Of a stretch of DNA of 31,548 nucleotides, positions 8,070 to 14,398 are shown piece by piece. Numbering within the stretch: position 1 is the first letter of the stretch; every line of letters begins with the position of its first letter. Under the pieces are notes generated by a model. That model had not been told where the DNA came from. It ran no database searches and saw only the letters and a program-made list of their open reading frames with translations. The position numbers and the translations under genes are program-made. Source of the stretch: Kaftiobacterium sp035693805 (GTDB lineage Bacteria; Sysuimicrobiota; Sysuimicrobiia; Sysuimicrobiales; Kaftiobacteriaceae); the NCBI GenBank assembly GCA_035693805.1, contig DASSGA010000106.1, positions 1 to 31,548 of the forward strand, written 5' to 3'.

Positions 8070-9067
8070 GCGCCGCCACCCTGATCGGCTTCCTCGATGC
8101 GCTGGCCGACGAGCTGGACGAAGACGTCCTCCAGGCTCGGCTCCAGCTTCTGCAGGGAGAGGATGCGCCGGTTGGCGAGGGCTTTCACGACTTCCGCGAT
8201 CGCCCCGTCGTCGGCGAGCTGCAGCCTGAGCTCGGTCCGATCGTCCAGCGCCCGCGTGTCCACGCGCTGCACGCCCGGAAGATCCGCGAGCCATCCCGCG
8301 CCGTTCATCGACTCGGTGGTCAGCACAAAGTAGCTCCCGCCCGTGCCCTGCCGCTTGAGCGCTGCGGGAGCGTCACAGGCGATGATCCGCCCCTTGTGGA
8401 TGATCGCGACGCGGTCGCACAGCTCCTCGGCCTCGTGCATGTAGTGGGTGGTGAGGAGGATGGTGCGGCCCGGCCGCTCGTGGATCCATTCCTTTATATA
8501 GGCCCGGATGTCCCGCGCCGCCCCCACGTCGAGACCCACCGTGGGCTCGTCGAGGAACAAGATCTCCGGGTCGGGCAGCAGCCCGCGAACGAGATTCATC
8601 TTCTGGCGCATGCCCGTGGAAAGCGCACTGACGCGGCGGTGCCGTTCCTCAAAGAGCCCAACGATCCTCAGGAGGGCATCGATGCGGGCGAGGGCGGGCT
8701 TGGTGGGCAATCCGTAGAATTGACCGAACATCCACAGCTGCTCCCGCACGGTGAGCAGACCGTACCCGGACGACTCGCCCCCGCTGACCATCGAGATGCG
8801 CTCGCGGACCTCCTGTGCCTGGGTGACGACATCGAGCCCGGCGACCTTCGCCGATCCGCCGTTCGGCAGCAGGAGGGTGACGAGGACTTTGATCAGCGTC
8901 GTCTTGCCGGCCCCGTTCGGTCCCAGCAGCCCGAAGAACTCGCCCCGCGGGATGTCCAGCGTCACGCCGTCAAGCGCGACGATGGGCGCCGCCTGAGGAT
9001 TCCCCGGAGAGCGCTTCGTGCGATAGGTGCGCACGAGCGAGCGGGTCTCGATCGCCGGGATGGTCAT
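8066..9067 (-). CDS. ABC transporter ATP-binding protein (DrrA/NodI-like exporter type)
   Basis: The 333-aa ATPase has Walker A GPNGAGKTT at about residues 49-57, signature LSTGM at 149-153, Walker B ILFLDEP at 169-175 with a GLD D-loop, and an H-loop TTHYMHEAEELC. After the nucleotide-binding domain comes a C-terminal DrrA-like domain of about 100 residues, ending in the PSLEDVFVQLVG motif common in exporter ATPases. The Q-loop is unusual: the segment ISMVSGGESSGYGLLTVREQ shows no glutamine where one normally contacts the coupling helix. The ATG at 9067 overlaps the upstream stop (ATGA); an in-frame extension to 9211 is rejected because it covers the preceding gene. It powers the two permeases that follow. 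Confidence 0.95.
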   Translation of the reverse strand: MTIPAIETRSLVRTYRTKRSPGNPQAAPIVALDGVTLDIPRGEFFGLLGPNGAGKTTLIKVLVTLLLPNGGSAKVAGLDVVTQAQEVRERISMVSGGESSGYGLLTVREQLWMFGQFYGLPTKPALARIDALLRIVGLFEERHRRVSALSTGMRQKMNLVRGLLPDPEILFLDEPTVGLDVGAARDIRAYIKEWIHERPGRTILLTTHYMHEAEELCDRVAIIHKGRIIACDAPAALKRQGTGGSYFVLTTESMNGAGWLADLPGVQRVDTRALDDRTELRLQLADDGAIAEVVKALANRRILSLQKLEPSLEDVFVQLVGQRIEEADQGGGA

Positions 9068-9549
9068 GAGGTCGCCTGCTTCTCCGCCCGCTCGCTCCAC
9101 TTCGACGCGAGCACGTCGCGCCGCGAACGGTACACCTTCATGTAGAACCCGTCCTGGGATTCGAGAACGTCTTTCGGATACTCGGCGATGATTACCATCG
9201 CTTCCTTCCACGCCTCGGCAAACGTGCCGGCGAACCGTGCTTCGATCTGCCGGCGGAAGTCATCCGGCTTCTGGATCTCGCCCCCGATGGTGAACAGGGT
9301 CGTCCCGCCGACAGTCACAGCAAACGCCTTGTCGTCGCCGAGGTAATGCTCGTGTACGGCTCTGACACCCTTCGGACGCCGGGGCCCTCGCCCCGCCGCC
9401 TGCTTGAAGCCGCGTTTCGCCGCGGCGTAGTACACGGCGCGGTTGAGCCCCCAGGACCTCGCGCTGTCCGCGGGCAGGCCGAGCGCCCTGGCCCGGGCCG
9501 CCTGGAGGGTTGCCATCACCTGGAAGCGTCCCACGCCCTTCCCGGCCAC
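9064..9549 (-). CDS. Uncharacterised 161-aa protein, first gene of ABC exporter operon
   Basis: I do not recognise this family. The protein is soluble and basic, with no signal peptide, membrane segment or cysteine. Its N-terminal half is Ala/Arg-rich and helical with a conserved-looking GLNRAVYYAAAKRGFKQAA segment. The second half looks like an alpha/beta unit (AFAVTVGGTTLFTIGGEIQ, then DDFRRQIEARFAGTFAEAWKEAM), possibly a small nucleic-acid- or ligand-binding fold; this is only an impression. Its stop overlaps the ATPase start by 4 nt, so it belongs to the same transcript and may regulate or assist the exporter. The start is GTG at 9549, placed about 8 nt after a perfect TATAAT; an in-frame ATG at 9516 is the alternative. 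Confidence 0.75.
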   Translation of the reverse strand: MAGKGVGRFQVMATLQAARARALGLPADSARSWGLNRAVYYAAAKRGFKQAAGRGPRRPKGVRAVHEHYLGDDKAFAVTVGGTTLFTIGGEIQKPDDFRRQIEARFAGTFAEAWKEAMVIIAEYPKDVLESQDGFYMKVYRSRRDVLASKWSERAEKQATS

Positions 9550-9556
9550 GGGGCTG

Positions 9557-9584
9557 ATTATACGCCGGTCCCGGGACCGGGCAA
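9557..9584 (-). promoter_or_regulatory. Strong sigma70-type promoter of the ABC exporter operon
   Basis: On the minus strand TTGCCC (9584-9579, 4/6) and a perfect TATAAT (9562-9557) are separated by 16 nt. The transcription start is expected near 9550, directly at the GTG start codon (9549), so the transcript is probably leaderless. The spacer is almost filled by a 16-bp palindrome. Confidence 0.6.
9565..9580. promoter_or_regulatory. 16-bp perfect palindrome in the promoter spacer (candidate operator)
   Basis: CCGGTCCCGGGACCGG is a perfect palindrome with no loop. It lies between the -35 and -10 boxes of the exporter promoter and touches the -35 box, a classic place for a dimeric repressor or a MerR-type activator to bind. 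It is also 87 nt upstream of the divergent aldehyde dehydrogenase gene. No regulator gene is adjacent. Confidence 0.45.
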
Positions 9585-9666
9585 GCCCGAACAGCCGCCG
9601 GTGGAAGCGGCAGGGATGGGGATGCCGCGGACAGAACCTTGGCGCTACCGCGCCGGGGGAGGTGCG

Positions 9667-11127
9667 ATGATGAGCGTTGTCGGCGAGCGGTCACGCATGT
9701 ACGTCGGCGGGGCTTGGGTGGGCGCCGCGAACGGGGATACCATGCTCGTCGAGAACCCCGCCACCGGTGACGTGCTGGCCGAGCTCCCCGACGCCGGCGA
9801 AGAGGACGTCCGGCGCGCCGTTGACGCCGCCTCGGGCGCCTTCCCCCGCTGGTCCACCACCCCCGCCCTCGATCGCGGTAAGATCCTCCGCCGGATCTTT
9901 GAGCTCATGACGGAGCGGCGGGACGAGCTGGCCAGGCTGGTGACCCTGGAGAACGGCAAACCCTTTGAGGAAGCCAAACGCGAAGTGGCCTTCGCCACCG
10001 GGTACTTCAGCTGGTTCGGCGAGGAAGCCCGCCGGGTGTACGGCGAGATCGTGCCGCCACCGGTCGCGGGGAAGCGGCTGTGGATCCTCAAGCAGCCCAT
10101 CGGCGTCGTGGGCGCGATCACGCCCTGGAACTTCCCGGCCACGATGGTGACGCGCAAGATCGCCCCGGCGCTCGCCGCGGGATGTGCGGTCGTCCTGAAG
10201 CCGGCCAGCGCGACGCCGCTCACCGCGCTGGCCCTGGCCAGGATCTGCGAGGAGGCCGGCCTGCCCGGCGGAGTGTTCAACGTCGTCACCAGCAAGAGCG
10301 CCGGCGTCGTGGGCCGGACGTTCCTGGAGCACCCGGCCGTCCGCAAGATCGCCTTCACGGGGTCAACCGAAGTGGGCAAGCGGCTCATGGCCGGCGCGAG
10401 CGACCAGCTGAAGCGCGTGTCCTTCGAGCTCGGCGGCAACGCGCCGTTCATCGTCTTCGAGGATGCCGATCTGCCCGCGGCAGCCGACGGCGCCGTGGGC
10501 ATCAAGTTCCTGCGGGTCGCCGGGCAGTCGTGCATCTGCGCGAACCGCATCTATGTGCAGGAGACGATCGCGGACCGATTCGTCCCGATGTTCGTGGAGC
10601 GCGTGAAGGCATTGCGCGTGGCGCCCGGCTTCGAAGCGGGCGCGCAGATCGGCCCGCTGATCAACACGGAGATCTACGAGAAGGTGGACGGGCTGGTCCA
10701 GGAGGCCGTCAGAAGCGGCGCAGCGATCGCGGCCGGAGGTCGGCGGCTGACGGACGGCGCGCTCAGCGGAGGAGTGTTCTACGCGCCGACGGTGCTCACG
10801 CGCGTGACCGAGGAGATGGCCGTCGCGAGGGAGGAGATCTTCGGCCCCGTTGCGCCGGTGATGACCTTCCGGGAGGAAGACGAGGTCATCGCGCGCGCGA
10901 ACGCGACGCGATTCGGCCTGGCGGCGTACTTCTACACCAAGGATCTCCGCCGTGCGATTCGCACGGCGGAGGCACTGGAGTACGGGATGGTCGGGATCAA
11001 CGACCCCACCGGATACACGCACGAGATCCCGTTCGGCGGCTTCAAGGAGAGCGGGCTGGGCCGCGAGGGCGGCCACCAGGGCATCGAGGAGTACATGGAG
11101 GTGAAGTCCATCTCGATCGGCCTGTAG
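9667..11127 (+). CDS. NAD(P)-dependent aldehyde dehydrogenase, succinate-semialdehyde dehydrogenase-like
   Basis: This 486-aa protein is a full-length ALDH-superfamily enzyme that oxidises an aldehyde to its carboxylate. The catalytic set is complete: N155 in PWNFP, E254 in FELGGN, and the nucleophile C289 in GQSCICANR. The cofactor-binding KPA and FTGSTEVGK motifs are present. The GQ-C-x-CANR arrangement and the ending GGFKESGLGREGG are typical of the GabD/2-oxoglutarate-semialdehyde branch, so a semialdehyde substrate is likely but not proven. A GGGGGAGGTG Shine-Dalgarno precedes tandem ATGs at 9667 and 9670. It converges on the TRAP transporter operon, whose solute-binding protein looks like a 2-oxoacid binder. 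A link in organic-acid use is plausible but inferred. Confidence 0.93.
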   Translation: MMSVVGERSRMYVGGAWVGAANGDTMLVENPATGDVLAELPDAGEEDVRRAVDAASGAFPRWSTTPALDRGKILRRIFELMTERRDELARLVTLENGKPFEEAKREVAFATGYFSWFGEEARRVYGEIVPPPVAGKRLWILKQPIGVVGAITPWNFPATMVTRKIAPALAAGCAVVLKPASATPLTALALARICEEAGLPGGVFNVVTSKSAGVVGRTFLEHPAVRKIAFTGSTEVGKRLMAGASDQLKRVSFELGGNAPFIVFEDADLPAAADGAVGIKFLRVAGQSCICANRIYVQETIADRFVPMFVERVKALRVAPGFEAGAQIGPLINTEIYEKVDGLVQEAVRSGAAIAAGGRRLTDGALSGGVFYAPTVLTRVTEEMAVAREEIFGPVAPVMTFREEDEVIARANATRFGLAAYFYTKDLRRAIRTAEALEYGMVGINDPTGYTHEIPFGGFKESGLGREGGHQGIEEYMEVKSISIGL

Positions 11128-11146
11128 TCCGGCTCGAAAACCCCGA

Positions 11147-12469
11147 TCACCTGCCGAACGCGAGGTTCGGGAGCCACAACGCCAGCTGCGGGATGAAGTA
11201 AACGAGCACCAGCATCAGGACCTGCAGCGCCATGAACGGAATCATGCCCCACCAGATGTCGGTGAGCAGGATCTCCTTCGGCGCGACGCCCTTGATGTAG
11301 AACGCCGCCATCGCCACCGGCGGACTGAGGAACGCGGTCTGAAGATTGACGGCGACCAGGATCCCCAGCCAGATGGGGTCGATGCCGAACTTCGTGGCGA
11401 TCGGCCAGAACAGCGGCATGAAGATGATGATGATCTCCGTCCACTCCAGCGGCCAGCCCAGCAGGAAAATGACGATCATCATCAGCCAGATGAACTGCCC
11501 CTGGGAGAGGCCGAGTCCGAGGATGAAGGTCTCGATGACCTTGGAGCCGCCGAGACGCGCGAACACGGACGAGAAGATACTGGAGCCGACCAGGAGCGTC
11601 AGCACGATGCTCGACGTGCGGGCGGCCTGAAAGACCGCGGTCTTCAAGACGTTCCAGTTCAACCTGCGATACACGGCGCTCAGCAGGAGCGCGCCGATGC
11701 CCCCCATGGCCGATGCCTCGCTGGGTGAGGCCACCCCGAACGCGATCGATCCCAGGACGGAGAAGATCAGCAGCGTGATCGGCAGCAGCCCGCCGGCGAG
11801 CATCGAGATCTTCCGGCCCAGGGGGACATTGCGGTCTTCGGGCGGCAGCGGGGGCGCAGACTTCGGTCTCAGCAGTGCGAAGATCAGGATGAGGATGACG
11901 TACGTTGCCGACAGCAGAAAGCCGGGAACGAAGGCGCCGAGATACAACCGGACGATCGATTCCCCGGCGTTGGCCGCATAGAGGATGAGGAGGACGCTGG
12001 GTGGGATCAGGATCCCGAGCGTTCCTCCAGCCGCGATCGCCCCGGTCGCCAGCCGTTTGTCGTACTTCAAGCGCATCATCGGGGGCAGCGCCAGGAGGCC
12101 CATGATCGTCACCGAGGCGCCGATGATCCCCGTCGCCATCGCAAAGATCGTGCACGTGATCACGGTGGCGAGCGCCAGCGAGCCCGGCAGCGCACCGGAG
12201 GCGACGAGGATGGAGCGGAAGAGCATGTCCATGACCCCCGAGCGCTCCAGCACGTAGCCCATGAAGATGAACAGAACGATCGGGATGAGGACATCGTTGG
12301 TCATCACCTGAAACGTGCGCACGGCCATGAGGTCGAACACGAGGTGGCCGAACCCCAGGTACCCGAAAACGAATCCCAGGGCCAGCAGCGTGAAGGCGGT
12401 CGGAAACCCGATGAAAATGGCCAGCGACAGCAGAGCCAGTTGGATCATGCCGAGGGCTTCCGGGTTCAT
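11147..12469 (-). CDS. dctM: TRAP transporter large permease subunit DctM
   Basis: The 440-aa protein has about a dozen hydrophobic segments and the family landmarks: IPIVLFIFMGYVLERSGV, the GTLGILIPPS loop and EWTEIIIIFMPLFWP. In TRAP systems DctM is the Na+-driven transport channel of the DctT/IT superfamily. The length fits the usual ~430 aa. Its ATG overlaps the DctQ stop by 4 nt (12466-12469), indicating coupled synthesis. The gene is last in the dctP-dctQ-dctM operon and ends 19 nt from the stop of the convergent aldehyde dehydrogenase. No terminator hairpin is visible in that gap. Confidence 0.95.
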   Translation of the reverse strand: MNPEALGMIQLALLSLAIFIGFPTAFTLLALGFVFGYLGFGHLVFDLMAVRTFQVMTNDVLIPIVLFIFMGYVLERSGVMDMLFRSILVASGALPGSLALATVITCTIFAMATGIIGASVTIMGLLALPPMMRLKYDKRLATGAIAAGGTLGILIPPSVLLILYAANAGESIVRLYLGAFVPGFLLSATYVILILIFALLRPKSAPPLPPEDRNVPLGRKISMLAGGLLPITLLIFSVLGSIAFGVASPSEASAMGGIGALLLSAVYRRLNWNVLKTAVFQAARTSSIVLTLLVGSSIFSSVFARLGGSKVIETFILGLGLSQGQFIWLMMIVIFLLGWPLEWTEIIIIFMPLFWPIATKFGIDPIWLGILVAVNLQTAFLSPPVAMAAFYIKGVAPKEILLTDIWWGMIPFMALQVLMLVLVYFIPQLALWLPNLAFGR

Positions 12470-13005
12470 GCCACCGTCTCCGCCGCTTCGTGCTCATAGT
12501 CGGGCCAGGTGCCGGTGCGGATGGCGATGACACACCGCAGGACCTGAGCGACACCCTGCATCAGCAGCAGAAACGCCGCCGCCGGGATGACGGCTTTGAG
12601 GGGATAGATCGGCCGTCTGTAGGGGCTGAACGCGGAGGTCTCTCGGATCAGAAATGAATCTCGGAAGAAGTCAAACCCGACCCAGATCAGCGCCAGCATG
12701 GCGGGGAAGAAGACGAGGAAGTAGAGCGTGAGGTCGATGATGGCCTGGGTCCGGGCCGACCACTTGCGGTAGAAGATGTCGCCCCGGACGTGGCTGTTTC
12801 TCGACAGCGTGTAGGCCGAGGCGAGCATGAAGTAGGCCCCGTACATCATCAGGCTGGTGTCGAACGCCCACGTCGTCGGGGCGCTGAAGATGTACCGTGC
12901 GAAAACCTCGTAACCGATCGAGAACGCCAGCGGAATGATGAGCCATGCCGCCGCTTTCCCGGCAAACTCACTGATCGCACTGATCCCTCGGATGATCCGG
13001 ATCAC
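12466..13005 (-). CDS. dctQ: TRAP transporter small permease subunit DctQ
   Basis: This 179-aa protein has four membrane segments: WLIIPLAFSIGYEVFARYIF, MYGAYFMLASAYTL, LTLYFLVFFPAMLALIWVGF and VIPAAAFLLLMQGVAQVL. It also carries the DctQ-typical R-[YF]-x-F...W motif and the HVRGDIFY loop. DctQ pairs with DctM in the inner membrane and helps dock the solute-loaded DctP. It starts with GTG at 13005 preceded by AAGGGAGGG at a good distance. A 99-nt gap with a strong stem-loop separates it from dctP, while its stop overlaps dctM. Confidence 0.93.
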   Translation of the reverse strand: MIRIIRGISAISEFAGKAAAWLIIPLAFSIGYEVFARYIFSAPTTWAFDTSLMMYGAYFMLASAYTLSRNSHVRGDIFYRKWSARTQAIIDLTLYFLVFFPAMLALIWVGFDFFRDSFLIRETSAFSPYRRPIYPLKAVIPAAAFLLLMQGVAQVLRCVIAIRTGTWPDYEHEAAETVA

Positions 13006-13056
13006 CGGGAGCGCCCTCCCTTGCTCAGGAGCCTGTCATGTGGGGGGACTAGAAGC

Positions 13057-13098
13057 GGGCAGGGCGCCTCCTCCGCTGGAGTCAGAAGCGCCCTGCCC
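13057..13098 (-). terminator. Intercistronic stem-loop between dctP and dctQ
   Basis: GGGCAGGGCGC (13057-13067) pairs perfectly with GCGCCCTGCCC (13088-13098). The loop contains a second small stem, CTCC (13071-13074) with GGAG (13078-13081). It begins about 7 nt after the dctP stop. No U-run follows on the minus strand, so it is more likely a partial terminator or mRNA-stabilising element that keeps DctP in excess over the permeases than a full terminator. Confidence 0.6.
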
Positions 13099-13104
13099 CA
13101 CCGA

Positions 13105-14283
13105 CTACTTCTTCCTGAAGAAGTGCTCGAATGCCGGTCTATTATCCACGAACATCCGCAGCTTCCATGACACGATACGCTGGGCCCACGCCTTCTGGCT
13201 CGCCACGATCTTCGCGAAGGTCGGGTTCGCCTTCGAGTTCTTATCGATCAGCGTGTCCCAGGCCTTGAGCTGCGCCTCCAGCACGGACTTCGGCGTGATG
13301 AAGACGCGCACACCGCGCTTCTGCTCGAACTCGATGAGGTCCCGGCTGTTCCGGTCGATCATCTTGTACTGGAAGTCCGCGGACTCAGCGAAGATCGCCC
13401 CCCGCACGATGGCTTTGAGATCGGCGGGCAGCGGCTCCCATTTGCTCTTGTTCACGATGAACTCAAGGGTCTCCACGGGCTGGTGGTAGCTTTGCAGCAT
13501 GTAGACTTTGCGCACGTCCGGGAACCCCAGCGCCTTGTCCGACGTGGGGTTGTTGAACTCGGCGCCGTCGATCACCCCGCGCTCGAGCGCCGGCACGATC
13601 TCCCCCCCCGGCAGCGTCACGACGGACGCCCCCAGCAGCCCGAACAGGTCGGCCGAGAGCCCCACCGTGCGGTACTTGGTGCGCTTCAGCTGTTCCGGGT
13701 TCTGGATCGGCGTGCGGAACCACCCCAGCGGCTGCGTGGGCATCGGGCCGAGGAGGAATCCGACCACGTTCATCCGCATCTGCGTGAGCAGGTCCTGGTA
13801 CATGTCGAACCCGCCCCCGTAGTAGTACCAGGACAAGATGTCGATCGCGTCCATGCCAAAGGACGGCCCGGTGCCGAAGAGACTGAAGGCGGCGTTGCGC
13901 GAGTACCAGTAGGCGGGAACGGCATAGCCGCCGTCGAGCACGCCGCGGTTCACCCCGTCGATGATGTCGAACGTCCCGACCACCGCGCCGGACGGCAGGA
14001 TGTCGATCTTCAGCCGTCCGCCGGACATCTCGTCGACTTTCTTGGCCCAGTCCAGGAAGGAGATGTTCAACTCGTCGCGGGTGGCGAACCCCGACTGGAC
14101 CTTCCAGGTGATCGGGGCCTGGGCGAAGGTGGTCTTGATGTAGGGGAACTGGCTCGCCGCCGCTACGCCGGCAGTCGTGGCCACCGCTGTCTTCAGGAAC
14201 TCCCGGCGTGACGTGGCGGGACCGGGCTTCGGGGCGGGGGATTTCCGACGGGGGGCACCGCTCTTGCCTTTCCTCAGGCCCAT
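13105..14283 (-). CDS. dctP: TRAP transporter solute-binding protein DctP, TakP-like (2-oxoacid type)
   Basis: This 392-aa extracytoplasmic binding protein starts with a basic N-terminus and a twin-arginine signal (SRREFLK, residues 25-31, then a hydrophobic stretch ending in AQA). It should therefore be exported folded by Tat. The body matches the DctP fold. Segments such as YRTVGLSADLFGLLGAS, VTLPGGEIVPALERGVIDGA and EFIVNKSKWEPLP resemble TakP/TTHA0766-type proteins, which bind 2-oxoacids or lactate with a cation. The substrate assignment is inference from those motifs. An AAGGGGAGAGGT ribosome-binding site precedes the ATG at 14283. It heads the dctPQM operon and is divergent from the DUF2207 gene. 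Confidence 0.92.
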   Translation of the reverse strand: MGLRKGKSGAPRRKSPAPKPGPATSRREFLKTAVATTAGVAAASQFPYIKTTFAQAPITWKVQSGFATRDELNISFLDWAKKVDEMSGGRLKIDILPSGAVVGTFDIIDGVNRGVLDGGYAVPAYWYSRNAAFSLFGTGPSFGMDAIDILSWYYYGGGFDMYQDLLTQMRMNVVGFLLGPMPTQPLGWFRTPIQNPEQLKRTKYRTVGLSADLFGLLGASVVTLPGGEIVPALERGVIDGAEFNNPTSDKALGFPDVRKVYMLQSYHQPVETLEFIVNKSKWEPLPADLKAIVRGAIFAESADFQYKMIDRNSRDLIEFEQKRGVRVFITPKSVLEAQLKAWDTLIDKNSKANPTFAKIVASQKAWAQRIVSWKLRMFVDNRPAFEHFFRKK

Positions 14284-14398
14284 GGACCTCTCCCCTTTCG
14301 CTTCACGGTCTCGTACAGGCGCGACGAAATGGGATGGTTGCCTGCTCTATACGCCGGAGGGTTTCCTCGGTCCTGCCCGCGAAACCTAGGGCATGATC

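Noticed and set aside
10932..12554. 540-codon minus-strand frame overlapping dctM
   Set aside because: Low-complexity product; dctM in the other frame has the full TRAP large-permease sequence and overlaps dctQ by 4 nt.
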